Source of the DNA: Blastomussa wellsi
Taxonomy: Eukaryota; Cnidaria; Anthozoa; Scleractinia; Plerogyridae
DNA: 64,000 nt
Reading direction: 5' to 3'
Assembly (NCBI GenBank): GCA_947652115.1
Contig: OX393562.1
Coordinates: 11,924,201-11,988,200, forward strand
A program made the translations under genes and the position numbers. Below the pieces are notes generated by a model. That model searched no databases. It was given only the letters and a program-made list of their open reading frames with translations, and was not told the DNA's origin. Below are positions 12,201 to 21,300 of the stretch, in pieces; positions within the stretch are counted from its first letter, which is position 1; each line of letters begins with the position of its first letter.

Positions 12201-13619
12201 GTTAACTTGTACTAAATGGATAGCTTACATGAAGTAATAAAGGAAGAGCAAACACATGTTGTGCTTGCTTGACTAGTAATTCAACACAGTACTCTAATTA
12301 GTCTATAAAATATCTGTTTGATTCATTTTTACAACAATAAAATAATTATTGTTGAAATGATTTCTTACTGCAATTTTGTAATAACGAGATGTGTAGTGTA
12401 AGCAGATCTGTTTTGATGCTGACCATGAAAAAGAAATTTAAGCTACATTTAACGAACAAATGTTTTGTGTGAGAGTAAACTCCAGCATACAATGCTTGCA
12501 GTTTCTCTAGAAGTGTAAAAGTTCACTAAGTTATATTTGCAGCATTTTATAAGGTTTATGTTTGTGCAGCTTGAGTGAGTAAGAAACTATTTATGTTTCA
12601 ACGCAATGTCTCCTGTCGTTTTTTAGCCATTTGGTTTCGTTATGATCTGAGCCCTATAACTGTCAAATATGTGGAGAGACGCAAGCCGCTTTATCATTTC
12701 ATCACTACGGTATGTGCAATACTTTTAACAATTATGAATTTATTACATATTCCTTTGTTCTCTTTCAATCTGAAAAACTTATTTTTAATATTAAAACAAG
12801 ATACATTTAGATACAAAGCTTGCCCAAAATTTTGGACGTTTCATTACGGAGTTTTGGACAATTTTCGGACAAACATTTCGTTAACTATGCTGAACCATAC
12901 ATAAATTTATTCCTATAAAACACGAATAAGACTGGAAAACACCTATGAATATAATGGTGCTACAAAATGGCCTTTCTCCATTATACTTTTCATAAAAAAC
13001 CCAAAATATTCCTTCCAGTGATGAAAAGAGAACAAGCAATGCGGTTATTCCTAATCCGAGTTCTAGCTCTATTGTTTTTATTGGTCTTCAATAAAGTTTA
13101 TTTTGGGACGGTTTAATTTTCGGACACTTCTTGTCCGAAATTAAAATCGTCCGAAAATTTTTGCAAGTAATGTAAGCTGGTAACCATTCAAAGCTTCGAT
13201 TGTAATGCCAGGATCATTTGGTTCTTGTAGTCAGTTGCCGATCATCGGTGCATACGTAGCGCTGACTTTTCTGGTAAAATGGTTAGATGATTAGTCAAAT
13301 TATAGGGAAATGACTGGAAAAGAGCTAAATAAGCATTTGACCTTTTTTCTTCCACCTGCTTCTCTCACTTTAATATCTGGATTGATCATTTCATTGAAAG
13401 TAATTAGTCAGCAAAGTATTGTAGCTTCAATCCAAGTCATACTGGCACAGTTTCTTTTCATTATAAAGCATTCAACTTTGAAGGTTTCCTTGAATCTCTG
13501 CTTATTTTCAGGTGTGTGCAATTGTGGGAGGTACCTTCACTGTGGCAGGAATTATCGATTCCATGATATTCACAGCCAGTGAATTGTTTAAAAAAGCTCA
13601 ACTTGGGAAGTTAAGCTAA
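245..13619 (+). CDS. ERGIC1: ERGIC1 (ERGIC-32), 3' part: ten exons, C-terminal ~205 residues
   Basis: Exons: 245-278, 8128-8180, 8712-8749, 9817-9861, 9966-10025, 10168-10225, 10635-10735, 12090-12129, 12627-12709 and 13512-13619 (TAA stop). All introns are GT-AG and phases agree across every junction. The peptide shows ERGIC1 landmarks in order: LGLDIQDEMGR, VPGNFHVSTHG, SSHDYVLKIVPTIYE, RILPAIWFRYDLSPITVKY, then a hydrophobic C-terminal segment around VGGTFTVAGIIDSMIF and a short lysine-rich tail. The family cycles between ER and Golgi in COPII/COPI carriers: two membrane spans, a large luminal domain, cytosolic ends. The N-terminal span and early luminal part lie upstream of the window. 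Human ERGIC1 has 290 residues, so about 70% is present, with no internal stop. Exons of 34 and 38 nt are unusually small, and the 279-8127 intron is filled with nested transposons. ERGIC3 is less likely given the luminal motifs. Confidence 0.95.
436..708 (-). mobile_element. tRNA-derived SINE copy 1
   Basis: Read on the minus strand it begins with a pol III A-box-like TGGCCTAATGG, followed about 35 nt later by a degenerate B-box (GGTTTCAGCTCT). The body contains GTGTTCTTGGGCAAGACACT and CCTCTCTCCACCCAG, both shared with the plus-strand copy at 11529-11805. It lies in an ERGIC1 intron. Confidence 0.7.
720..745. repeat. (TAA)n microsatellite
   Basis: Short AT-rich run of ATA/TAA units beside the head of the SINE copy. 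Confidence 0.6.
815..1554 (+). pseudogene. Ty3/gypsy pol remnant, left half (protease to RNase H)
   Basis: Several frames together give a retropepsin-like stretch near 940-1185. The catalytic D-[S/T]-G triad is broken: the middle codon at 980-982 is TGA. At 1386-1554 an RNase H start is clear (VDASPVGLAGIL, then ECEALAIVWA). Most of the reverse transcriptase is deleted. The RNase H frame stops dead at 1554, where a hAT element is inserted, and resumes at 5410. The element is inactive: it has stops, frameshifts and no recognisable LTRs. Confidence 0.75.
1933..5107 (-). mobile_element. CR1/Jockey-like LINE, 5'-truncated
   Basis: A 5-bp duplication TGATG flanks it (1928-1932 and 5108-5112). On the minus strand the order is: end of an EEP endonuclease (AILGDFNLDLLKF near 4905-4945), linker (3890-4552), reverse transcriptase with PQGSVLGPLLFLIYINDF near 3390-3440 and an FADD catalytic box near 3340, then a C-terminal region (2541-2917) with NYNTRLSSG and YQGAKTWN. 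The 3' UTR runs leftward and ends in a short GTT-rich tail at about 1935-1945. Frameshifts and stops make it inactive. A 290-bp MITE interrupts its last codons. Confidence 0.85.
2251..2540. mobile_element. MITE with CAGGGTTCGTAC TIRs, 5-bp TSD
   Basis: Perfect 12-bp terminal inverted repeats (CAGGGTTCGTAC / GTACGAACCCTG) and a TAGCT duplication (2246-2250, 2541-2545). The interior repeats GTCATGGAAA-like units in both orientations. No coding capacity. It sits in the final codon of the LINE ORF. Confidence 0.9.
5402..6375 (+). pseudogene. Ty3/gypsy pol remnant, right half (RNase H to integrase)
   Basis: Frame resumes with CEQFDIYIRG, the second half of RNase H, then reaches RPEHDNPADCMSRQ near 5560-5600. 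A degenerate integrase follows at 5870-6310: a zinc-binding region lacking intact HHCC spacing, a core starting SIDFCDPLPSG, and SDNGAPF near 6280-6300. The frame ends in TGA just after that. A basic tail (about 6310-6365, PTKTETKTKRPKRL) looks like a pol C-terminus joined by deletion of the rest of integrase. No LTR is recognised. Confidence 0.75.
6595..7270. mobile_element. MITE with CAGGGTCCGAAATT TIRs, 5-bp TSD
   Basis: 14-bp perfect TIRs (CAGGGTCCGAAATT / AATTTCGGACCCTG) and a TGGAG duplication (6590-6594, 7271-7275). Both sub-terminal regions carry GTCGCC / GGCGAC clusters. Same first six TIR bases and same TSD length as the 2251-2540 MITE, so probably the same superfamily. No coding capacity seen. 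Confidence 0.88.
7639..7968. mobile_element. TTAA-flanked MITE
   Basis: TTAA at 7635-7638 and 7969-7972 flanks inverted ends AGGCCATTTCCAGTC / GACTGG-AAATGGCCT; the inverted match continues inward about 33 bp with few differences. A TTAA target points to a piggyBac- or Kolobok-like transposase in trans. Confidence 0.8.
8978..9013 (+). repeat. Dispersed short repeat ending GCGGAGCTCC
   Basis: The segment AATATATAGATTTAACCAAG followed by CCTAAAAGCGGAGCTCC recurs almost unchanged, inverted, at 36407-36446. The last ten bases also occur at 22183-22193. Probably the end of a dispersed element. Confidence 0.55.
9190..9345 (+). repeat. ~70-bp direct tandem duplication
   Basis: Two diverged copies of a segment containing CATGTGATCTTGA and GAGTCCTAACCTGAGCCT start about 70 bp apart, near 9213 and 9281. 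In an ERGIC1 intron. Confidence 0.65.
10834..11504. mobile_element. Long-TIR TTAA MITE
   Basis: TTAA at 10830-10833 and 11505-11508. Arms of about 230 bp are inverted copies: GGTGACTTCCCACCTT at left against the complement of AAGGTGGGAAGTAACC at right, continuing through ATCCTAACAAACTATA and AAGCTTAATAAATG to CCGAGGTTTCTT. No coding region. Confidence 0.85.
11529..11805 (+). mobile_element. tRNA-derived SINE copy 2
   Basis: Starts GCACGGTGGCCTAACAG (A-box-like), with a degenerate B-box GGCTCAAGCCCT 40 nt on, then GTTGTGTTCTTGGGCAAGAC and CCTCTCTTCACCCAG as in the 436-708 copy. It sits directly after the 10834-11504 MITE. Confidence 0.7.
12710..13511 (+). other. Last ERGIC1 intron, no gene
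   Basis: AT-rich. A weak inverted pair around ACAATTTTCGGACAA (about 12855) and TTGTCCGAAATTAAAA (about 13130) is the only structure noticed. Confidence 0.5.
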
Positions 13620-13660
13620 TTCTGGGTGGTGCATGTTTATTAAAAAAACCTGCAATTATA

Positions 13661-13920
13661 CATTTTCGAAACTAGCAGGGGACATGGGTACAAATATTTA
13701 AATTCGATTGAAACGAAAAATTGAGCCTAACTAGTAACACGTGGAAGATCATCCAAAATAATGTAAAAATACCAAATTTCAGCAAATACGTGTGTGTTTA
13801 AGCCAATAACACTGACATCTAGCAAACTGACATTTTGGATGATCTTTGTCAAGCTCATTTTTTAGTTTCGATCGATTTTAAATTTTTGTGCCCAACAGAT
13901 CCCTGCTCGTTTAGAAAATG
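13661..13920. mobile_element. Foldback/MITE in the ERGIC1 3' UTR
   Basis: CATTTTCGAAACTAGCAGGG at the left matches the complement of the right end (17 of 20), and arms continue through TTTAAATTCGATTGAAACGA-like sequence for about 70 bp. It begins 42 bp after the stop codon, so the ERGIC1 mRNA probably carries it as a long hairpin. Confidence 0.75.
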
Positions 13921-14176
13921 GCTAATTACTCGAAGGTTTTCGTCATTAAATTATTGTATTGTTTTTACAAAGGTAATTAATTTTGTGTATTTTTAACACC
14001 AAAATAGAAACTATTTTGAATCTAACGGGTGTCGATGGATTTTTATATCATTTATGTGTGCGACTTTCAAGAGAAGAGGGTTTTATTATTACCATAGAAT
14101 TTTGATTCAAAATAAGTTCTCAAGTTCTTGCTTTAATTAAAACTGTTACTATGTATGATATATAGGGTTTGTTGTG

Positions 14177-14182
14177 AATAAA
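14177..14182 (+). terminator. Candidate ERGIC1 poly(A) signal
   Basis: AATAAA 558 bp after the ERGIC1 stop, followed by TG/T-rich sequence. Another AATAAA-like site occurs near 14782. Confidence 0.45.
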
Positions 14183-14309
14183 ATTGGTGATACATATGTA
14201 ATTTTCGTGTTTGTAGTTTGTTGAAGTGTGAAAGTCTTAAAGTAATGTTAAGATCTCATTATGCCGATACACTTCAACCGCTCTAACACGTAGACGAATG
14301 AGGGGTTCA

Positions 14310-14446
14310 CCTCGGTGTAACCTGTGACTTTTTTCTTTGTTTTTGAGCCATTATTTTGCGGTTTTATGTTGTTTTGGGTTCTTTGAAGTCTTCTTCGTCC
14401 TTGTGTTTTAAGTCACTGGTGAGTGTCACAGGTTTTTACACCGAGG
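14310..14446. repeat. Short foldback
   Basis: CCTCGGTGTAACCTGTGAC at the left and GTGTCACAGG...TTTACACCGAGG at the right form inverted ends around a T-rich centre. Confidence 0.65.
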
Positions 14447-14898
14447 AATGAATCCGGCAATGGTAAATCAGCAGGATGCTCACGTGACACAATTAAAGCG
14501 AAAGTGAATACAAAGCGGTAAGGATCGAGAAAGGAAGGGATTCTGACCGAACGTCTACCGGGTTTTTTGGTCGTAAAAATGTTTTACAAACCAATAAAAA
14601 GTACGGGAGGGTTTTCAAACCTTTTCGTGGAAGTCAAGTTTTTCTTCTTTTGTGAACCACATTTTAGGAATCGCGTCCGGGATCATTCGGGATGATACCC
14701 GGTCCAATACTTGGAAAATGTTGGACCGGCAATGGAGCAATCTGATTGATTGATTTAGTTATTGATTCATTGGTTGTGTAATAATAAACGCAGAATGGGT
14801 TCGCACATAGACTCGTTTTGAAACAGAGGTTAAATGACGTATTCTTGCTGTTTGGTCATTACATGATGGTTAACAAATGAAAAAAATGATTTGTATAG

Positions 14899-15056
14899 GT
14901 AATCACATGAGGCCAAGTACTATTAAGGATTAATTGCACGAGAGTTTTCAAAATTTTCCAAAATTGCCCGAGTCGCGAAGCGATGAGGGCAATTTGGAAA
15001 ATTTTGAAAACTCAAGTGCAATTAATCCTTAATAGTACGAGGTCTCATGGGATTAC
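14899..15056. repeat. Foldback P1 with GA/GA steps and GAA tip
   Basis: Arms of about 75 bp pair almost throughout. At the tip, TTGCCC (14964-14969) pairs with GGGCAA (14987-14992); GA (14970-71) faces GA (14985-86); GTCGC pairs with GCGAT with one G-T wobble; and GAA (14977-14979) is the loop. This contains GCGAAGC, known as an exceptionally stable DNA mini-hairpin. Two more stem interruptions are GA facing AA (14940-41/15014-15) and AA facing GA (14915-16/15039-40). A single A bulge at 14960 also occurs. Confidence 0.88.
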
Positions 15057-15060
15057 TTGT

Positions 15061-15274
15061 TTATCAATAAAGGGCAAAATTTATACGAAGGAAAATCACG
15101 CGCGCAGTCTATTTTTATCTGGGAAGCCTGTTTAGCGCTACGGCAATTAACGGATTAGCCAATCATTAACAGGTAATCATGCCCTCTCTTGATTACTAAA
15201 AATGCCCTCGATTAAGAAAAAATGCCCTCTCTCTCAACCAATCAGCGCTCAGTAATTTTGCCCTTTATTGATAA
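15061..15274. mobile_element. MITE with 21-bp perfect TIRs
   Basis: TTATCAATAAAGGGCAAAAT starts at 15061 and its perfect complement ends at 15274. It begins four bases after foldback P1. The interior carries ATGCCCTC three times. No coding region. Confidence 0.82.
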
Positions 15275-15377
15275 GCCTGAATAACCCTCTCGAACTTTAT
15301 ATTCTTTTCTTACCGAAACACCCAGTAGGTGATCCGTCACAAAAAAAAACAAGGGTGAGTGCTTCATCACGGGTTGC

Positions 15378-15443
15378 AAACACCGAGAAACAAATGAAAA
15401 CACGAGGCCGAAGGACGAGTGACTTTATTGTTTCGAGGCGTTT
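15378..15443. repeat. Foldback P4 with two GA/GA steps and GAA tip
   Basis: From the tip outward: loop GAA (15410-15412); inner stem GGCC/GGAC with one G-A mismatch; GA (15404-05) facing GA (15417-18); CAC/GTG; two mismatches, then a stem including GAAAC/GTTTC; GA (15385-86) facing GA (15435-36); CC/GG; one mismatch, then CAAA/TTTG. Smaller and more decayed than P1 but with the same design. Confidence 0.72.
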
Positions 15444-15887
15444 GGAACCTGGAAGGTGAACCATTTTCCCCCCAAATTTTCCCAAGTTGCCTTGCCAGAA
15501 TTTTTCTTGCTGCCCAAAAACTCTGAGTTGTGTTGGGATGGGGGCTGCACCCCAGGCGTATTTAGAGATTGTAGTTTACACAAGGTTGCGCCGAAGATGT
15601 CAACAGAGGTATTACTGAAATTGTTTTACATAGGAGTTTAAATTGTTGGCTAAGAAAATTTGTCATGGAGGTGGAGATAACGAAGGGAGAAAAATACCCA
15701 CCGAGGACCATTATGGAATGGTACATGCATAATTAATTAATTAATGATGATGAGAGGTTCTTAATCGATCGTTTTCGCTGTTCCCCAATAAACTGAAAAA
15801 CACTGAAAAATGTATCTACTACTCAGTACTGGCGTGTCAGGACGGAAATAATAGCATGCTGTATAGATTAATATATTTTGTTTCATT

Positions 15888-16670
15888 TTACATGTCATTG
15901 TGATTTTTCATCTTACAAACAGTTTCTTGAAGAACGTTTTGTTCCTCTATGCGATCATTCAAAGCCTGAACTAGCATGTTGTTTTGCTGAAGTTCTCTCT
16001 GTATATCAGCGAGTTCGTTTTGCCTCTGTTCAGTGGTTTCCTCGAGTAATGCCTCTTTCTGTTTGAATGTGGCTCGCAGGTCCTCCAGCTGCTGAAGCGC
16101 GTTTGCCTTTTGTCTTTTCATTTGTGCGACTTCGCGTTGCATGGCTTTCTTCTCTCGGATTATTTCACTGGTAACGCTTTTAATGGTAGCCTTGACTTCC
16201 TTGATGAATGCGCGGCGCGAGTCCATCTTAACCCTGAGTTGGGTGAGCTTTTCCACCATCTCTTCGTTCCTCTTTTTCAAGGGAGCATGGTCGAAAAGAA
16301 ATTTTTCAATCGCTAAAATCTCGGCTTTTAGGTTCAAATATTGTTCTTGATAGTTCTTTCCTTTGTTAAACTCTTTGAATTCTTTCAAAATATGGTTGTG
16401 TTGAATTTCCTCCAAGGTTTTGTCAATTTCAACTGAATATGGCGGAAAGCATTCACGAAGATCTTTTAGTTTTCTATCAACCCGCGAAATTAGATTATAC
16501 CACTCGTGGGTAGGTGATTTGACCGTGAGAAGTTCCAATTTAACCTCCATTTCTGCAACAATCTTGCTGACTTCTAAATTAATTTCGTAAACTAGTGATT
16601 TGACCTGCTCGTGTGTGAGTTTAATCCATCTCTCCTCGCTCCCAATTGTTGGTCCACCTATTTTCACCAT
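15888..16670 (-). CDS. Single-exon coiled-coil protein, 260 aa
   Basis: One open frame from ATG at 16670 to TAA at 15888. The product begins MVKIGGPTIGSEERWIKLTH. From about residue 120 it is rich in charged and leucine residues with heptad spacing: KRNEEMVEKLTQLRVKM, IIREKKAMQREVAQMKRQK, LQQLEDLRATFKQKEALLEE, ending near RIEEQNVLQETV. This indicates a long coiled coil. No signal peptide, membrane segment or catalytic motif is visible. I do not recognise the family; cytoskeletal or ciliary roles are common for such proteins but nothing here proves one. Codon use looks host-like and there are no lesions over 780 nt. It could be a retrogene or a genuine intronless gene. Divergent 5' sequence lies in 16671-16900. 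Confidence 0.7.
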   Translation of the reverse strand: MVKIGGPTIGSEERWIKLTHEQVKSLVYEINLEVSKIVAEMEVKLELLTVKSPTHEWYNLISRVDRKLKDLRECFPPYSVEIDKTLEEIQHNHILKEFKEFNKGKNYQEQYLNLKAEILAIEKFLFDHAPLKKRNEEMVEKLTQLRVKMDSRRAFIKEVKATIKSVTSEIIREKKAMQREVAQMKRQKANALQQLEDLRATFKQKEALLEETTEQRQNELADIQRELQQNNMLVQALNDRIEEQNVLQETVCKMKNHNDM

Positions 16671-16959
16671 TTTACAGTCCTTTCATTGACCTTAAAACGA
16701 GAGGAATTGTTTCACTCAATGGTTGAACTGAACACTGACTGAGAAAAGAAACACCCGGAGTTTTGTTCTCTCTGTCAGGTTGGCAAATTCTCCGTTAAAA
16801 TTTTGTTCGCGTCATTTAAACCATTGCTCACGTATCAAAACGTAGCACGCGCAAGCCCAAGGCTTTTCATACGCGCGATATAGGAGGTTTAGTTTGCGGT
16901 AAGTGTGTGGGAGAGCCCGTCTAGAAACTGTGTGTTGTCTTACAGTGGCAAAATAATCA

Positions 16960-17205
16960 TAAACATAAGCAAGAGCATAAGAACAATCACTTGTTTTTCT
17001 TATGTTGTTCTCACTGGAAATCACCGCGACGTAAACAAAAGCACAAGAAGAACAGACACTGCCCGTTGTTCTTGTGCTTGTGCTCATGTCGCGGTTCATC
17101 TTATGTTCGTATCTATGTCGTTATGCGTATGCTTATGCCCGAGTGAGAACCATCGTTTACATAACGCCAGTGAGAACAGCAGCAAAATAAGCATAAATAC
17201 TAGTG
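16960..17205. repeat. Nested foldback
   Basis: Inner arms CGCGACGTAAACAAAAGCAC and the complement of GTGCTTGTGCTCATGTCGCG pair around 17023-17094. Outer arms (TTCTCACTGG near 17008 and CCAGTGAGAA near 17166) also pair. Imperfect, probably an old MITE. Confidence 0.55.
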
Positions 17206-17499
17206 GTATAAACCACAGGTTAGAAAGCGCGGGGCTAGATGCACTTAATCCATAGACTTCCCTGCCGGCCTTAACCGGCCGCGCGAAAACCACCCCTAGA
17301 ATTCCCATTCCTGCTAAAAACCGGCCGGGAAAAGCACGTGCTGCCCTTTCCCTCCCTCCCTGAAGACATTTTAGATTTCCTATTCTCCAGTAAATCAGCG
17401 CCAATAAACCAATCAGAATATATTTTCTGTCCATACTATTAGTGAACTCTCCGGCGGGGTTCTACAAAGAAGTTACTTCCTTAATCCGCGCGTGCAACA

Positions 17500-17862
17500 T
17501 GTATAAGAAAATCGTGGAGCGATTACAAAATTCCAAGGCCTTGTTTTTCATCCTGAACACAGAAAATTCACTCTTTGGGGCGAAAAATAAAAAGTAAAAA
17601 CACCGACCAATTTTAAGTGTCTCTAAAGAGGAAAATCATGGAACAAAGGGGGTTAAAACCTTGCTAACGAAGGAGTCATCAAATAGTTCGACAGCCGCGA
17701 AGACACGCTGTCAGTTTTGTCATGGCGGTTTTTTAATGTTTGGCTTCAAATCAGACTTAATGCGGCTTCTCAAGATTTCTGACTACAAAATGGTAATGTA
17801 CAATACTTCTTCAAATTTGTATGGAACTTTTAGAACGATTGGCAAAACCATTGAGTGAACAA
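17500..17862 (+). repeat. Dispersed 360-bp repeat, copy A
   Basis: Diverged copy of the segment at 50229-50590, opposite orientation. Shared blocks include TTACAAAATTCCAAG, TTAATGCGGCTTCTCAAGA, TTCTTCAAATTTGTATGGAA and the shared end AACCATTGAGTGAACAATTG. No coding potential identified. Confidence 0.75.
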
Positions 17863-18969
17863 TTGTAAAACAATAAAAATGCAAGTCATGTATTCTTATA
17901 TTTGCCTATATTGTTGAAGTATTTATTGGAACTTTTCTCGGTGTTGGAATTATTTGGGTTACATTGATAATATTTATGGTATACTTGGAGTATTCAAGTT
18001 GGTCTTGACTGGCATTAGCCTGTTACTTATCTCTTCCCTCTTGTGTTACTGAAATGTATTCAGGTGTTCCCTGAGAAACGAGTTAGCGAATGAAGAATGT
18101 TGTAATGATCCAGATGTTTCAGTGAAATTTCAGATAGGACTCAGGTTATTCATACTCTCTGAGCATCATTGCAATTCTAGTATCGGACATTTTCAGCTGT
18201 ATTTTGGTTGCCATGATTGTTGACCTCTTAGAGTGTTAACCAAGTAATGAAAAATAAATTGAAATCTAGTTTTTTGAAGCGCGCTTCCTGGAAATGCTGC
18301 CATTCTGTTCTTTGACTTACTTTGGGTTTACCGTCTTATTTTTCGGCCAAAACTTTACTCTTATTGATGACTTTTTGGGTTTCAAAAGTACGATGTTTAA
18401 TTACTTCACACTTCGTACTTGGGTTTCGTAATATACTCCTTGTAACACCTTCATTTGGAACTTTCAAGAACAACCTTTCTATGTCATCTTAGTATGACTA
18501 TTTTAAATGTGTAAAATTGTTCCTTGTAGTTTTTATATTGCTCGTGCTGTTTTATTTTGGAGATAGCTAACTGGAAAAGTAGTGAAAATTCCAGAAGAAA
18601 AAGGTTTTGTCAAAGAAGGCTTCCCGAAGCTTCGTACAAATAAGTGTTTTACAGACGTAATCGTGTACATCACTCACTGCGCATGGGCTTACGTAAGCCT
18701 GAATCTATGAGATCGGCACTTTTGACTGAGCAGATTGATAGTTGGATTTCTGTCCGAATAAAAGAGCGCGAGCAAACTATTTCATCAGAGTTGTCTTAAA
18801 GGTAGTCTGTCAAGTCAACTTCTCGCAAGAGCAAATAAAGGGAATTAACCGAAGTCTCGTGGTGGTGACCAAGGTGTTTGTTAGCTGGAAAAAGGCAGCT
18901 ATTTCCTGACAACCAAATCCAGTCTAACATTGATGGAGCAGCTACGGCTCCCTCCTCAGTGAATAAGAA
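17863..18969. other. Non-coding stretch
   Basis: AT-rich with no convincing exon, RNA gene or repeat boundary. Confidence 0.4.
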
Positions 18970-19243
18970 CACCCATCTGTAACAGACCCAGTGGAAGTTT
19001 TATCCTCACTGGATTTTCGGGAAAAAGTCACCGGATTGGCTAATTTCCCACTGGGTCGGCTCGTTTTCTGTTTTATTTTGCTTTTTCACTATTATTTTTT
19101 GCAAACAAAATATGCTGGGTCACACCGCACAGTCGCTGGGCAAAATCAAAGTATTCACTGGGTACTGGGGAGACTAAATTTCCGCTGGGTAGGGGAAAAT
19201 AATCCACTGGGTAGGGTTTCAATGGGTCTGTTACAGAGGGGTG
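18970..19243. mobile_element. MITE with internal CACTGGGT repeats
   Basis: Ends CACCCATCTGTAACAGACCC and the complement of GGGTCTGTTACAGAGGGGTG match at 19 of 20. CACTGG(GT) is repeated in both orientations throughout. Target duplication not clear. Confidence 0.75.
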
Positions 19244-19289
19244 TATAAAACAGCCCAGGCAACCATCTGAAGACCTATGCGGTCGTGGC

Positions 19290-19490
19290 AGGTTCCGGCC
19301 ACAAACCCAACACTACCATATATATAGTGCATACTCTACACATCTACAAATTACTTTAAGAATCCTCGAAGTGGCCTCTCCTAAAAGCCTAGTGGTTTCC
19401 TGAGGTCTCCTCGCCTAACAACCTGCTGTATATCTTTAAAAAACTTGTAACATAAAGGCAAATAAATTAAATGAAATGAAATGAAATGAA
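19290..19490 (+). repeat. Probable LINE 3' end with (GAAAT)n tail
   Basis: Ends with AAATAAATTAAATGAAATGA and further ATGAA units, the form many CR1-type LINE 3' tails take. No coding part recognised. Confidence 0.35.
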
Positions 19491-20397
19491 GTAAGTGCTA
19501 GCAAAGGTGGCAACAAGATTATGATAACTTGTAGAATTAAGAATGATAACTAGGTCCTCGGTAAACCTGGAACGTTGTCGCAGGTGACTTGGAACATATA
19601 ATTGAATAAGATCAAATACTAAGATATTGGGGAGTAAAAGAAAATCACACAAGCGAAGGAGTGAAAAGCGAAGGCGAGAAGGTCGCTTGAGGGGTATGTT
19701 CGAGAAAAGCCATTAGGAAATCCAATTCGCGTGGCGTGTAAATAGGTGTTAAGCAGTACCACCGAACTGTCTGTTCCGTACGAAGACGGGTGAATAGGGG
19801 TACGCGAATCCGCCAATCCGTGCTATATTTTGGCCAAATCCGTCAATCCGCCACTATTTTCGTTAAAATCTGCATCCGCATTCATTGAAAACTTTCTGTG
19901 TAATAGTTTCACTGAAAAGATAGTAGATGTTGTTTTCGGAAAAAAAATTTGCAAGAGGTTTCGTTTCATTGCCTTTTTTGTGAAAGTTCTAATGTAAAGT
20001 GGTGGTTTGGGTCTCGTGCAAACAGAAAATGGACAAAACGAGAACATTGAGACAAGGACTAAAGACACTTCAAGGCCACGATACGAACTTCATGGCATGA
20101 AGAGTCCGGAATCCGGCAGATTTGAACCAGAGACCCTAACGCACGGCATGTTTGTGTTGCCATTACTATTAAAAGCATTATGAACAATCACATTATTTAT
20201 TCTAGAATTATATGTACAAAGGTGTGGCATATTCGTCCCGGCTCTTACAGAAGACAGTCTATCCACTGCAAGAGCCTTCATCCGATTAACTGAGAAGAGG
20301 TAGAGCGGTTGGACGGCGGTCCTGCTTTCGGGTGTGTGCCCATTGGTGATCCTTATTACGCTGTCGGCAGGCTCCAAGCATGACCCACACAGTTACA

Positions 20398-20620
20398 ATA
20401 GGTACCAATTGGATATCAAGATATTTTCTTAAATCAGTGCCGAGGGAAACATTCCAAGAATTTCAAAGTAAGTTCAACATAAACATGAATTATCTCCACT
20501 ACTTCCAACTGATAGCTGCTATTCCAACCGATTTTAAAATAAAAGCAAGGGATTGTGAAGCTCTCTCACACGAGCTACTAAATGCCACTATGGTTTCTTT
20601 CTTTGGCTGACGTGCGGGTA
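20398..20620 (+). pseudogene. Possible retroelement coding remnant
   Basis: An open stretch reads NINMNYLHYFQLIAAIPTDF, resembling a linker seen near reverse transcriptases of invertebrate LINEs. A frame change at about 20600 continues similar composition to 20790. Weak. Confidence 0.3.
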
Positions 20621-21065
20621 AACGACACCGAAATTAAACTTTCAAACGAGCAAATTGCCTTTAACGAAATACCCGACTTTCATCAATTATCCGAATACCA
20701 AAGACGCAGACTACACTTATTTGTTGTCCTCTTGAAACAATATGTGTACAACTGTAAGTGTTTCGCGATAAAACCGATCCACCAAGAATTCTAAACTAAA
20801 ATATTGCTGCAATGGCAAATCGAGAAATGTGCTCTTCACCAATTCTGTTTTCCAATTCGTTAAATTAATACTTTCAAAAAGAAGGCAAGGACGAAACGCA
20901 AGTATTATTTTTAAATCGCACAATATAGCATAGTGTTGAATTGTACTGTAGGTTTACAATGTAACGTAAGTAATTAAGTAATGTAGTGAGTTTTAATTAG
21001 GTAATATAATTTGCTGTAATGAAGTTTTTTGTGTAAATAAATTAAAAAAAAGTATGTAGGTATGT

Positions 21066-21300
21066 GTTCCTCCACTTACCAGGGGTGAGTGAAGGCTTCA
21101 TTAAAGGTGAAGCTCTGGCATTGCTTCGAATTAATTCTTCAAAAATAACTTTGAAGAGAACATTAAGCTGGAATTTCAAAGCACGCCTACAGAGGATACC
21201 CAGAAACATAAGTAACGTGCTCTCAGAAGTGAAATTCGAGGATAGGAAATCGGATCTTCAACAGAAAGGTAAAACGATCAAGATAATTCTTCCTTTTGTC
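21066..21300 (+). pseudogene. Penelope-like reverse transcriptase C-terminal fragment
   Basis: Reads GFIKGEALALLRINSS, later LSEVKFEDRKSDLQQKG and ILPFV. This order matches the region between the RT palm and GIY-YIG endonuclease in cnidarian Penelope-like proteins as I recall it. No endonuclease follows. Truncated at both ends. Confidence 0.5.

Noticed and set aside
17096..17434. Minus-strand hydrophobic ORF (membrane protein)
   Set aside because: Runs through a foldback and low-complexity sequence; no homology or start context.
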